From positions 19,654,838 to 19,718,837 of the forward strand of contig NC_081547.1 in NCBI RefSeq assembly GCF_901000735.1: 64,000 bases of DNA, given 5' to 3'. Below are positions 46,785 through 58,765 of the stretch, piece by piece. The notes under the pieces were generated by a model that worked only from the letters and a program-made list of their open reading frames with translations, searched no databases and was not told the origin of the DNA. This DNA is from Corylus avellana. Lineage: Eukaryota; Streptophyta; Magnoliopsida; Fagales; Betulaceae. The translations under genes and the position numbers were made by a program. Position 1 is the stretch's first letter. Each line of letters opens with the position of its first letter.

Positions 46785-49118
46785 TCAAGCACCACAGTAT
46801 GCTTGGAGAGGAGACTCAGGTTTCCGGCCTTCCTCTGTCTCGAAGAAACGAAGGAACTTTTGATGATCAAATGGCTGAAACCGTTGTGGATGTTGGTCAT
46901 CCACCAGCTCCTCAGGAACTTGTATCATTCCAGTACTGAACGAAAAGAGCCCCACTGAGTACCTCTCTTCTTTTGTGTTCAGAATCACTCGATGTTTAGC
47001 TGAACGGATTCTGCCATTGCTCCATCCCTTCACAGATCATACAAATTAAAATATGCTTCTCCCAAGTTATAAATCTCCTATTGAGTCAACAGAATGTCAA
47101 AACATTTGCCTAATTTCCCAAAAACTATGCGACTTTAACCCACAAAGTCCTATTACAGGAAAGCCGTCTGCACATTTGGGATTGAAAATTGAGAAAACTT
47201 CCACTGCCATGTTTATCAAGTTCAGTATTATTAAGCTTTTCTTGTGCTTCTAAATTTTGCTTCTCCTTTGGTGACTTAAGTACAAGTGGTTTCTTTGTTC
47301 GCCTATCGGGTTCGGTTGTATCACAGAAAAGGGTATAAAATTATATACATAAACTATAAATTGACTAATTTAATTAAATGAGTTAGACCTCTCAATCTCA
47401 ACCCATTAATTTTGTGTTTGGTTCGTATCAATTTTGCGGGTTGTGTTACAAATTGTCAGTCCTAAATGTCATATGTCGATTTTGGTTTATATCAATGCAT
47501 AGCCAAGCCTAATCTGACCCATTTAATTAAGCGATTAAGACCTTTCAATCTTAACTCGCTTATTTCATGTTGGGTTTGCATCGAATTCACACATCGCATC
47601 TAAAATTGTAAACGGAAGATAATAATAATAATAATTTGATATTACCACCGTCATGGTTTTCAAAAATTTGAAAAATGAAGCATTTCTCCTCATCATTAAT
47701 TCATGGGGATGTTTTTCAGTCATAGGATGGAATTGAAGAGGGTAGTTAACGTACGTACCATGAGTGCATCACCAGCAAAGAAGACAAAGGAATAAGGCAA
47801 TAGGTCGCAAGGAATCCAGTCGTCGTCCTTGGTTGCTATCTCCAATCCATCAATATATATTTGATGGATGATTGCAGTGAAGCTCTTGTCCGTATGAGCA
47901 CGAAACCCTATATTACTCTCATTCGTCTCGGGTACTCTATATTTCATCAGCCGAAGAAGGTAATATAAAGACTCTTTGTGAGCCTCACAGTATTTCTCCA
48001 AACCATAACTTTCAAAAACCATTCTTTGCACCATTTCATCTAATTCCTTCACTAGCTTCGAGTATGAAAGTATGGTTTCACTACCAAAAAACATATCAAC
48101 GGTAAAGTTATGCAAATATTAACAACAAAATTCACTCATTCCTCAAAAAACATAAATAAAAAATTGACTTATCACGCGCCCTCATCTTAATCATAACCCT
48201 CAACTTTAAAAACGGTCAATTTAAAGTTACCATATTTGAGAAGTTTGCAATATCAATAATTCCAGTAAATAAATCCTAACAGATAAAGTGAATTCCCCAA
48301 AATACCCCTTTCTAAATTCATGGTATTTTTGTAATTTTATAAACATTGTAAGGGTATTTGGGAATTTCAATCATCAACAGTTTTGTTTAAAGCTAATTTT
48401 GAAGGAAAAAGAGTTGATACACAAATTTATGAAATATGGCATAACTTTAAGTAACTGGATCATCTCGAGTTCATTTGAACTAGAGAATATCCGTTAGTTA
48501 TATTCGACGGGTATTTTTGTGTTTTTACTTTTTTAAGAAAAAAAAAATACATCTCCAATATAGCTAACTCGATATTCTTTGAAGATCGAGGATCCTAATT
48601 CTAACTTAAAATTAACATTTTTTAAAGTTTAATGATATAATTACAAAAGTAAAGAAATATAAAGAGGGGTAAGGAATGTTTTTCCAAAAAAAAAAAAAAA
48701 ATCAACAAAAATTTGTTAACGACTGAAAACATCAAACTATATACCTGAAACTGTCGTTGCCGTTGGGCCACATGAGATTTGTAAATCTTTTTGTTCCTTC
48801 AACGGTGGTTGCGTTATCGATGCCTGTGCTTTCATGCAAAGGGATGACGGAGATATCTCCGACGTAGCCATGGTAAGTCCTCTCGGCAATGTTTTTCACT
48901 TTGGTTTCTTTCGGGAGTTGAAAGACTTCTTTCTCTGCTTCGCAAATTGCGTTTTCAAGCACTTTTGAAACTTTATCGTACACTGCTATGAAGCATCCGT
49001 ACTCTTCTAGAGCACGCCGAACGTCATCGCCTGTCAAGGACCAAGAAGTAGTTCCGGGCTTCAACTTTTGGCCGGAAAAATCAATGACGGGAACTTTTGG
49101 ATGTGTTTTAGAGCCCAT
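46785..49118 (-). CDS. Gene B: AOP-like 2-oxoglutarate/Fe(II)-dependent dioxygenase, 3 exons, 312 aa
   Basis: Exons are 48745-49118, 47759-48080 and 46785-47027 on the minus strand; introns GT-AG, phases 2 and 0, 664 and 731 bp. The N-terminal domain has VPVIDFSG, ALEEYGCF, FQLPKETK and YHGYVGD. The catalytic domain has His187-Thr-Asp189 and His244 for iron and Arg254-Tyr-Ser256 for 2-oxoglutarate; it ends AYCGA. In the substrate-side segment after HTDK it reads IIHQIYIDGLEI, where A and C have Q-NQVDGLEV, and GWSNGR replaces AWANGR/AWSNDR, so its substrate range may differ. The third exon uses an AAG acceptor. Neighbour C lies 2.9 kb upstream in the same direction; an LTR of a copia-type family sits about 200 bp upstream of the start. 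Confidence 0.9.
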
Positions 49119-49188
49119 GAGTTAATTAATTTTCTGGTTTGTTTTTGCTAAGCTTTGGAGCAAATGTGAATGATGAACTTTGAGATGC

Positions 49189-49200
49189 ACCTATATGTAG
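49189..49200 (-). promoter_or_regulatory. TATA-like box of gene B
   Basis: CTACATATAGG on the minus strand about 75 bp upstream of the ATG, a weaker box than those of A and C. Confidence 0.4.
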
Positions 49201-49305
49201 AGGAGTCCAGTTTGTTTTTTTTTGGTAGGTGACGAAATCCATAGGAGCATCTCCAACAGATACTTTTAAGTAATTAGAAGATATATAATTGTTGAAATAA
49301 ATATA

Positions 49306-49580
49306 GCTTTGATACCGGGTTGAAATTATGATGATGCGAAAATATGAGCGAAAGCAATATAGAAAATAAACACAAAGAACTTTACGGGTGGTTTGGTATT
49401 CGACATCTACGTCCACTACTTGAAATACCCCTTAGGGTTACATTGTGCTCATTAACTTTTTTTTTTTGTTTACAATACAGAGTCCCTATTTATAGGGTAA
49501 TGACTAAATACAAGTATAGTGATCAAATTTCCTTGATTTGATTACAATTCCAATATATATATATTTCATGTATTCTAACA
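49306..49580 (-). mobile_element. Small copia-type LTR upstream of gene B, sense orientation
   Basis: On the minus strand TGTTAGAATA starts at 49580, a TATA box CCTATAAATAGG lies about 49485-49497, and the LTR ends near 49320 followed by GGTATCAAAGC (49306-49316), a primer site with one change. It matches 4655-4910. Its own promoter points at gene B, whose ATG lies about 370 bp downstream of the LTR TATA box. Confidence 0.8.
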
Positions 49581-51920
49581 ATAATAATGAACATGTCATC
49601 CTACACTATATATATATCATACGTACAATTGAAATGATGTGACAGTGAAAATTTATTCTTTGACAGTTTTTTAAAAAATTAGTGTTGATCATCCAAGTGC
49701 TATCTTTACTATTAAATTATCAAATTTTATAGCAGTTGTATAATAGCTTAATTAGTAAATAACAATATTGGCGCTATACAAAAAATCCAAATGCTCCAAA
49801 AACATAAGATTCCTGATGGAAAATGAAGAAAGAATATTAGTTTAGACTTTAGAGTTACAATTATTTTGTAATCGTTTTTAATATTTAATTTATATTTTAA
49901 GAGTCCGTATTTAATATATAATGGGCTTGAACCAAAAGTTCGTCACATTAGGGTTAGGGTTTAGTGTTTTATTTGATCTATTTAAGCATAAGTTTCAACT
50001 GCATTTGACAGATAGTGATTGATGAATAAACAGTTATTTTGTTCTTTGAGAGTTGTGATTACTCTTTTATGTGATGAGACTTTATATTCTTGGTGAGACA
50101 CCAAATTTATCCAATTGGTGAGACAAAAATCTTTTATCTTTATTTTGTTCGTCAATTCATCCATAAGGTTCGTTCTGTTCATCCAACGATGGAAATAAAT
50201 GTTATGGTTTTTTTTTTTTTTTTTTTTCAATATTAAACAGAGGAAAATAGTTTTTCTCATTTTCAGCTCGAATTAGTATTAATATATTAGTTTTGTAGCT
50301 AAGGTTATAAGAGTGTCCACATAGTGTGGAAAGTTATTTGAAGTTGTTTACTACACAATTATTGAACAATGGAAGGTGACATATGTACAACCTTCGTTTT
50401 TTCTTCTTGTTTTTTCATATAGTGGCTTGCATATATCACCTTGAAAATAATAAGAAATATATAAAATTCAAAATATAGTTCTTTTAATAAAATTTTCTAA
50501 CAATAAATATTTTAATTCTGTCCTTTTAAATTTTTATATACACTGACTTGACAATGAGAGGTTAGGTCCACTACGCTTAGCGATCAAGGTGCTTGCGTCT
50601 AATTAAATTAAGGTGACATTTCTCAAAGTATTTTAACATGCCTATTTATTAAAATGAGGGTCCTATATGATTGAGGAAGCACTTTCATCAACAAGCGTCG
50701 TCAACTTCTTTATCTTTCGATTTATTATAGTGAAGAACATTTTTTTAATATGCAATGTTCTTTCTATATTAATTTATATAAGTTAGTTTTTGAAGGGCTA
50801 ACGTTAGCTAGGGAACAACAAGATTTTAGATATTATGGTGTTCTCTTATGTTATGTGGTAACCGCTCTGTAAAAACCACGTTTAATATTCAACGGTTAAG
50901 AATACTTAAGCTCATTGCATAATCCAAATTCATAACAATTTATTTACTAAGTCGTGGAGTCCTTTCTTCCACCCTGTCAAACATTTTGACGTTTTCCAAA
51001 TTAGCCAAGCTGTAGAGTGAAAAATATTGGTTGGGATGAAGATGCCAAGCGAATGGCCTGCATTGCCAGGTTTTTTAAGTAGATAAATGTGATTGATATC
51101 GTTATTATGATGTCTGTTTGGAAGCTTTGAGTCTATTTTGATAATGTAGGACGCTACATCTGATTCAACGTGACCCGAAGATGAAGATTTTATTTGATCT
51201 TTATTAATTTTTTTTCTCTACTAGGATTATGTTTACTTTTACTACTAGGAGTATGTTTACTTTCTCAACAAGTATTTTTTTTCTATATATATGTTAGTCT
51301 GTAATGTAAAAGACACAACTTGAATTATTATCAAATCTCGGATTTTTCTCAAAATACTTTCCAAATTTATTGTTCTTTAATTCTAAAGCTTGTTTTATCT
51401 TTTGGTCAGAAAACACAGAGACCTCTGATTATTGTTACCAAGTCTTCCACTACGCAATCACTTAATTGATGACACATAATGTTATTTAAGGTTACTTGGT
51501 AGTTGTCTCAAATCATTTGATTTCCGCTTTGGCATGTTCATACTATGATAAGTAAGGCTTAGGGTAATACTATCAATTAGTTATCAATTAATTGGTCTGT
51601 TCAATGATTGGTTGAAACTATTACGTCAATATTGTAGGATAGTTGTAAGATAAAAGTAGGAGAAAATATAATTTAGCATTATAATTACTCTAAATTAAAT
51701 GGTCAAGGTAACTTTCTAGGTTGCGCGATGGTAAGCCCTTTTGATCAGTTGTCTTATATTGTATACATTGAGTTACGCATGGTTGAACAAGAGATGAAGA
51801 CAAAACCATGTGAAAATAGAAAGAAAAGAAGAAAAAAACAATGAGTCCCACTAGAATATATAATAGTAATTAAGAAATATACAATACACTCAGCGTAGGA
51901 AATTAAGCAGTTTTCAAACC
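49581..51920. other. Spacer between genes C and B, no gene recognised
   Basis: About 2.3 kb of AT-rich sequence with poly-T runs (50207-50227). I see no open frame with protein-like composition, no LTR ends and no RNA gene. Confidence 0.45.
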
Positions 51921-51926
51921 TTTATT
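51921..51926 (-). terminator. Polyadenylation signal of gene C
   Basis: AATAAA on the minus strand, 75 bp after the stop codon of gene C. Confidence 0.5.
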
Positions 51927-52000
51927 GCATTGATATTAGAACACACCGACAAACGTTTGTCATACAGAAGGTTCCTTTAGATAAGAGATAGTACTTAATT

Positions 52001-53246
52001 TCAAACACCACAATAGGCTTTGATAGGGCATTTGGATTTATAACCCTCATCTGTGCGATAGAAATGCAGTAATCCAATATGATCAAATGGCTTATACTGC
52101 AAGGGGTGTTCTTCATCAACAAGCTCCTTTGGTACTTCCACAATCCCATTGCTGAATGAAAACAGTCCAAGGGAGTACCTTGTCTCCTTCCCAGTCATGA
52201 TTACTCGGTGATTCGGAGAAAGAATTCTATCATTGCTCCATGCCTAAGCCAACCAAAAGACAAGCATCTGTTAAAAATGCATATATTAATTAATTACACT
52301 TCTTTGAAAGAAATACTAAATTTTACGGATAGGGCGGCATGAAAAATCAAATTAGATGGTAAAAGTGACCAACCATTAGAGCATCGCCTGCCATTACTAC
52401 AAAGGAAGATGGGGAGAAGTTGACACTAATCCAGTTACCGTCCTTTGTCTCCACCTCCAAACCATCAACTTGATTTTGGTGAAGAATGGTTGTGAAGCTC
52501 TTGTCAGTATGAGTAACAAAGGCAAGATTAGGCTCATTCTCATGGGGTACTCTATTCTTCAGCACTCGAAGAAGATAAGTTGTCGACCCTACGTGAGAAT
52601 CGTAGTACTTCTCTACACCATAGCTTTCATGTATCATTCTCGTCACCATCTGGTCTACTTCCTCTGCTACCATTGCATACGAATGCAGACGTCCACTAAT
52701 TACCAAGAATTAAAGCATATATGAGTGAATAATAAAAATAAAAATAAAAACCCAAGAAGTTTCGGGACTAAAATTCGACTCCCCTTAAATGCCAACGATT
52801 CGTTGGGGTCATGCCTATGAGCAAAAGTCCGAACTTTATCAATAAAGAATAGTAAAGTAGTTAAACTGTTACCAGACATGATCATTTCCATTAGGCCACA
52901 TTAGATTTGTGAAAGTCTGAGTTCCCTCTAGCGTTGTTGCGTTGTCAATGCCCATGCTTTCATGGAGAGGAAGCTTTGGAATTTGTCCGACATACCCATT
53001 CAAGGGCTTTTCATGTTTGTTTCTCATTTTGGTTTCAGTGGGGAGATCAAACAACTCTTCCAGCGCCCCAAAGACTTCATTGCGAAGTTGTGAGGGAAGT
53101 TTATTGCAGACTAGGACAAAGCAGCCATAGTCTTCAAGTGCTCGTTGAACTTCCTTGCATGCTGACACCCAAGATCTTGTACCAGGCTTCAAATTTTCAC
53201 TGGAGAAATCAATAACAGGAAGCTCAGGCTGCAACTCAGAACCCAT
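52001..53246 (-). CDS. Gene C: AOP-like 2-oxoglutarate/Fe(II)-dependent dioxygenase, 3 exons, 312 aa
   Basis: Exons are 52873-53246, 52374-52695 and 52001-52243 on the minus strand, with short introns (177 and 130 bp; GT-AG, phases 2 and 0). It starts MGSELQPELPVIDFS and has ALEDYGCF, LFDLPTETK and LNGYVGQ. Iron site His187-Thr-Asp189 and His244, 2-oxoglutarate site Arg254-Tyr-Ser256, end AYCGV. It is the most compact of the three and the closest to what I recall of AOP1-like proteins; the actual substrate is unknown. The same exon lengths in B (374/322/243) indicate tandem duplication. The promoter has a good TATA box and the 3' flank an AATAAA, so it looks like an intact expressed gene. Confidence 0.92.
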
Positions 53247-53320
53247 TTACGCTAGCTTTTTTTCAGAAATTGTAAAGTTCAAAGGCTCCTGAAGGACAAT
53301 GAAGAGCACAAGTTAATTTG

Positions 53321-53332
53321 TTTTATATATAG
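53321..53332 (-). promoter_or_regulatory. TATA box of gene C
   Basis: CTATATATAAA on the minus strand, about 80 bp upstream of the ATG. Confidence 0.65.
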
Positions 53333-54244
53333 ACAAAACATAGAAAATATGTGACGTTTATGGTACATAATGTGATGTCGGCGCGCGTGGAAGTAATCTA
53401 CAATTCAAATATTCCTTTGAGTCAACTTTGTTTGCCATATAAATTTCTATATATCATCTCAAACTCCATATCACGACTATATGGAGAAATCAAACACTCT
53501 TAATTGGAGTTTAAATTGTTATTAAGCATCAACGAAGTACATCAAGTGCATCTCAATAGCATATTATAAAATTTGAGCTATCTATTACATCTAACAATTT
53601 AAATAAATGCAGAAGTTTGTCTTACCGAGGCAAGTAGATTTTACATACTGAAAAACTAAAATTAATTACCTTGGTAATACACAAACTTGTGCATTTGTTT
53701 AAACCGTTTTATGAAATGAATGGAGCTCAGATTTAATAATATGAGAATCTCATATTTTTAAAAATATGAGGAGATCTCAATCCCCATAATCATTAGGGCC
53801 GGATAAATGGATTTTGATGCTTAATGGACAAGTTTAAGTGAGACAATTTTCTTATATATATTTCAATATTAATTAAAAATAAATTTATTTTAAATTTATA
53901 TTTTATTTTATATTAAAAAGTATTCTTCTTGTGTTTTTGGGAAGAAAAATTACTAATTTAATTTTTCTAACATCTCCTTTTCAATTGATAATCATGGCTA
54001 ATTCATTTAATTTTTCTCATGACATTGTCAATTTTAATCTTAAAAATTCTTTTTGCAAAAGCAATTGTAACATGTATTATCAATAAACTTTTATAAGTGA
54101 TATATGCATTTAGAAAAGAATCAAGTCTTCTTATATATATATATATATATATAATAATATAATATGTCAATCGAAGTACTTTCTTCTATTTGTAAAATTT
54201 ATTTTAACATTTTTTTATTCACTTATTAGATATAGAATTACTTC
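53333..54244. other. Upstream region of gene C, nothing else recognised
   Basis: AT-rich, with (TA)n at about 54134-54152. It may contain gene C control sites, but none can be named. CGGCGCGCGTGG at 53379 is an isolated CpG-rich patch. Confidence 0.4.
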
Positions 54245-54247
54245 ATT

Positions 54248-55075
54248 CACTACAAGAAATTTGGTCTTTAGGGGCGACTTCATTTGGACGCTAAAAGTTC
54301 AAAAGTGGATGATGTTGATCAACAGTGTCGACTGTTGGACGCTAATGGGTTGGACTCAAATGATCAACTGTTTGATCATTAGCGTTGACTTGGAAGTGGA
54401 CGCTAATGATGACTTTCAGCATCCACGATGTCGACGCTAAAAGTCTTCTATTTTGCTTGCTAATGCTAGAGTAGATTGAAGTCGAAAGTGAACACTAGTG
54501 CTCCACTATCAGCGTCCACTTTAGTGGATGCTAATGGATCTTTAAAAAATTAAAAATTAACCATCAACGTCCAAACGAGAGTGGACGCTGATTGTGGCGT
54601 GGACGCTAATTAATGGGTCTTTAAAAAATTAAAAAATCAACCATCAATGTCCAAACGAAAGTGGACATTGATGGTGGCACCATTGGCGTCCACTAATGTG
54701 GGCGCTAATGCATCTTGAAAATAAAAAAATAAAAAAATAAAAAATAAAAAACTACCATCAGCGTCTAAACGAAAGTGGATGCTAATGGCCCTGACTAACT
54801 AAAAAAACAAAACATTATTAGGGTCAATTCGACCCTAATAATGTTTTTTTTTTTTTTAAAAAAAAAAACAATTGTAAAAGATGTGGTCATATTCAAAAGA
54901 TATATAAATGATCATAGTGAAAAGAATAAAAGTTTCATGACAAAAAATACCAAAAATAACTCAGAGTTGTCAATTAATGATACTTTTTAAAGTGGACGCT
55001 GATAGTTGCTCAATAGCGTCCACTACAAAGTGGACGCTAATGAGGTCACCCCTAATGAGTTAATTTCTCGTAGTT
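54248..55075. mobile_element. Non-autonomous CACTA element with ATT duplication
   Basis: It starts CACTACAAGAAATTTGG and continues TTTAGGGGCGAC. The right end reads GTCACCCCTAATGAG...AATTTCTCGTAGT, an imperfect inverted repeat whose last base has changed. ATT flanks both sides (54245-54247, 55076-55078). The 828-bp body carries about a dozen copies of GTGGACGCTAATG and its inverse (CAGCGTCCAC), most densely near the ends. No coding frame. Confidence 0.85.
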
Positions 55076-55078
55076 ATT

Positions 55079-55785
55079 ATCAGTTGATTCAAGGACCTAA
55101 AATAATAAGACGTAAGGAAAAAATGAAGAGAAAAACGGAAAAAAGATAAAGTCATTTGTAATGGAATATGACGCAAAAAAAAAAAAAAAATGCTGGATAT
55201 TGAAGACTTACCGAGGGTGTAATTCTCCCTACTATGCACAATGCAATCCATGGGAATTGATGCACTTTGAAAGCTCTCTATATTCTTCTAATCTAAGCAT
55301 TTAATTCAAATATATTGACATTGAAGATCGACCATTGGAGATTAAGACTTTCCATCTTCTTTTAAGCATTTAGTTGAAAAGGCATATTATACATCATTTT
55401 TTCAACCATTTCTTTTTACAAATTTAATGGATCCACCATTAGATTTCTAAACTCATGTCAGTCCTACACAAATTCAATAGTGGATTTACCTATTCAATAT
55501 ATGGAGATGCGTGATAGATGAGATAGAGAAAATGTTATGAACATTGGACTTTCATGAATGTAAGAATAAGACTTTCAAAAAAGATATATGTTATACATCT
55601 TCTCCTCATCCTTCCACCTTTCAAAATTACTGTTGAATCTATGCGGCCCATGTGTAGGATCCACATGGTTCCACATATCTAATGGTGATTTTAAAAAGTA
55701 GGAGGATAGGAGAAGAACCAGGTAGGAAATGAAGCATTTTCCTTAAAGAAAGAAGTAAACAAGTGAGACTTTCCAAGAATTGGGA
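55079..55785. other. Spacer, nothing recognised
   Basis: AT-rich, no coding frame or terminal repeats identified. Confidence 0.4.
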
Positions 55786-56023
55786 AATAATAGGTGCTCT
55801 CCTTGTGTTCTCCTAGTGTCCTCTTGATCATAAGTAGATATTATTTTATAAAAACAAAGTGAAAGAAGTACGAGCAACTTTCTTTTTTTTTTTTCTTTTT
55901 TTTTTTAAAAAAATAATATCTACCTAGGACTAGGAGAGCACCTAGCATTCCCTTTTAGAAAATAATATCAACATAGGAGGAGAGTAGGAGAATACCAGGA
56001 GAGCACTTAGCATTCCCCCCAAG
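55786..56023. mobile_element. MITE-like inverted repeat (GGTGCTCTCCT family)
   Basis: The left part GGGAAATAATAGGTGCTCTCCTTG is mirrored by CAGGAGAGCACTTAGCATTCCC on the right, and a third inverted copy (AGGAGAGCACCTAGCATTCCC) lies inside at about 55935-55955. This suggests an inner deletion product or two nested copies. Confidence 0.6.
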
Positions 56024-56179
56024 AAATTATTGGCATTGAAAATTTTTTACCATAATCTGGGCCTTAATTAGAGACTATTTAATAAACTTTAACCCTTAAA
56101 TTTGTTTGGAAATAATATTTATTGTACAATAATTAATTTGAGTCCTTAATTAGAGAGTATTTATTTACTTTTTAACTAG

Positions 56180-56568
56180 TACTCGTTTGGTAGTGCGATT
56201 TTAATAAGTGCGATTTTAAAAATTTTGTTTTTCAAATCACTACTTTTTAAAATCGCATAGGGGTTTGGTAAAACATGTTAAAAAAGTTTTTTTTTTTTTT
56301 TTTATCAATTGATTGTTTGTATAACATTAGCATATAATTGCGGTTTCATGGCCAAATATGTAAATATTGCGCCAAATATTATTTTAAGCGAAATCGTGAT
56401 TTTGGTTTAAATTCGCACTTTTTCAAATAAGCACCCCCTAGTCAACTTATAGAAATCGCGTGTTTTTCCACGATTTTAAAATCGCAATCTCAAACACTCC
56501 AAAATTGCGATTTGGTTTAAAAACACAGATTATTTTTTTAAAAACGCACTCCCAAATGAACCCTTAGT
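56180..56568. mobile_element. MITE, second copy of the GGTGCGTTT/AATCGC family
   Basis: CTCGTTTGGTAGTGCGATTTTAA on the left and CGCACTCCCAAATGAACCC on the right, with mirrored AAAATCGCA words inside, correspond in reverse to the copy in gene A intron 1 (8258-8588). Confidence 0.65.
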
Positions 56569-56742
56569 ATTTTAAAAATAACGAATCATTTTTATTTTGA
56601 ATTATATTTGTTTTTTTTTTTTGTATACATATAATAAAAATATAGTATCTAAAGAGAAAAAAAAAAAAATTGTTATCATTATATTTAAATTCCACCTCTC
56701 TATAGATGAATTCCTCATTCCGCTACTATTTAGAATATGGGG

Positions 56743-56850
56743 CTGCCCCAATGAGTAACTTAATCGACTAGGGATCATGCCTTATGAAGCGAAAGTCATT
56801 AGTTTGAATTCTCCCTCCACCCTCTTATGAGGTGGCCTGTGGGCAACACC
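56743..56850 (+). mobile_element. tRNA-derived SINE fragment
   Basis: GAGTAACTTAATCGACTAGGG and TTAGTTTGAATTCTCCC match the A-box to B-box part of the SINE heads at 6781 (minus) and 28303. No poly-A tail was seen. Confidence 0.5.
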
Positions 56851-57396
56851 AAGACCAAGAACGGAATCTTCTTTCTGTTCTATACCCATGTTCAATTGTT
56901 CTAAACCAATTGTCAATTGAACTTGTTGCTAAAGATAAGAAGCAGTGAATAAAATACATTAAAGACTCTCGCTAGGTCTTTCGCCGAAAACCTAGAAGAG
57001 AAGCAGCTTTTGATCCATCTTTGGATTGTGTGGGCATAACCATTACTAGGGGTATCTAAAACACGCTTGTAGCGTAGAGAAGAGTGGGCAATTCACAGGG
57101 AGAAGGATGCCAGACGATTTAGTAACTATGTGGGGAAACTTTATACTGACGGAGGATGAGGGAACGGTCGAAGAGGTTCCGGAGGAGTTCACTGATATTT
57201 CTGGCAAGGGCCAAACTTGTTTGGTGGGCAGGCTAATGTCAGAACGAAGTGTAGGGAAAGAAACTAGGGATGGACAAGATTCGGTTGATGGAAGGAAGAC
57301 CATGGATATTCGAGGGTAGCCTTTTTTTTGTAATGGAGTTTGATGGTAGCACACCGCCTACCTAGGTGTAGTTTCATTTGGCAACTTTTTTGGTGA

Positions 57397-58012
57397 TGTA
57401 ACATCCCACCTCAACGACACAATATTGTCCGCTGTTGGCTTCCCTCGAACCAGACTTCCCAGGGTGGTCACCCATCCTGGTACTATTCAGGCAGAAGCAC
57501 GCTTAACTGCGGAGTTCTGATGGGATCATGACCATCATGGCTTTAAAACGCGTTGTTATCATTAAGGGTGTAATATACATTTAAACACATCCTCATCTCC
57601 ATACCCAGGCGATGTGGGATGTCACAATCACCCCCTCTTAGAACCCAACGTCCTCGCTGGCAACCCTCATGGGATTAACCCATTCTTGGCATCCGCCCCA
57701 GTGAACGCCCGCTAGCGACCTTCATGGGCTTGTGCACGCTCTCCCCCAATCTTAGGCTGGGCAATAACTCTAATACCATATGTAACATCCCACCCCAATG
57801 ACATACAATATTGTCCGCTTTTGGCTCCCCTCGAACCAGACTTTCTAGGGTGGTCACCCATCTTGGTACTACTCCAGCAGAAGCACGCTTAACTGCAGAG
57901 TTCTGATGGGATCATGACCATCACGACTTTAAAATGCGTTGTTATCATTAAGGGTGTAGTATACATTTAAGCACATCCTCATCTCCATACCCAGGCGATG
58001 TGGGACGTCACA
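57397..58012 (-). mobile_element. Cassandra TRIM retrotransposon carrying 5S rRNA-like LTRs
   Basis: Two LTRs of 230 and 232 bp (57397-57626, 57781-58012) read on the minus strand from TGTGACGTCCCACATCGCC to GGTGGGATGTTACA. Each contains a stretch of about 80 bp resembling 5S rRNA (CCCATCAGAACTCC/TGCAGTTAAGCGTG and GATGGGTGACCACCCT). The interior is only 154 bp with a Met-type primer site (TGGTATTAGAGT). Flanks GGTGA and AGTGA agree at four of five bases. This fits Cassandra, a known coding-free plant TRIM. It lies within LINE ORF1. Confidence 0.92.
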
Positions 58013-58149
58013 AGTGAGAATGTACATTTTGCCATTGGCATGCATGGGCAGAGCGATGGGGGAGAAATTGGGATCCCTTGTGGAGGAAGTGGAGGAGGTA
58101 GACACGAACAAGGAGGGAGTCGGATGGGGTGAGTTTTTTAGGGTGCGAG

Positions 58150-58765
58150 CAGTGGCAGAGCCACATAGGCCTTTGGGGCTGCCACGACACCCCCAAAGAT
58201 TTTAATTTTTTTTTTCGCAAAAAAAAAAAAAAATCAAGGATGTTGCTGTGTATGGTAAACTTTAATAATGCCAAAACTTAATACATATGTAGGGTAACCA
58301 AAAAAGATCCTTATTTAATACATATGTATGGTAAACTTTAATATACATATGATTGTTTATTTTGTTGTTTAATGTTTATAAACTTTGATTGTCTCTTACG
58401 AGGCCGTGATTTAACTTGAAAAGTTTAGGTTCATGAATAAACTTCACATTTATGAATTGATTGATTTAACTTGCTGAGAGCTTTAATTTAGATTCGATAT
58501 TTGATGATTTTGTACTTTTAAGAAACCGTAAAGTGCAGTTCTAGACACTTTTTTTTTTTGTATTTTTGTTTTTTTGATATATATAGTGCGGACATGTTAC
58601 ATTTCTAATATATCAATTTGAGCACATATTTATAAACTTTTATAGATATTTTTTTTGTGATGCATATATTATGTGAATTACCAAATTCTTAGGGTGGAGA
58701 AAATTTTAGGACGCAAAAAAAATTTTAGTGGCACCTCCAATATGAATTGTCTGGCTCCGCCACTG
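58150..58765. mobile_element. hAT-like non-autonomous element (CAGTGGCGGAGCCA ends)
   Basis: CAGTGGCAGAGCCACA at the left is mirrored by TGGCTCCGCCACTG at the right. The flanking octamers GGTGCGAG and AATGCAAG differ by three G/A transitions only, fitting an aged 8-bp hAT duplication. The LINE ORF1 frame reads across when the element and one octamer are ignored. AT-rich, non-coding body. Confidence 0.7.

Noticed and set aside
52934..53215. 93-aa plus-strand frame
   Set aside because: Antisense shadow of exon 1 of gene C.
57452..57920. Two possible 5S rRNA genes
   Set aside because: Each lies inside an LTR of a Cassandra element and is incomplete and changed compared with 5S genes.
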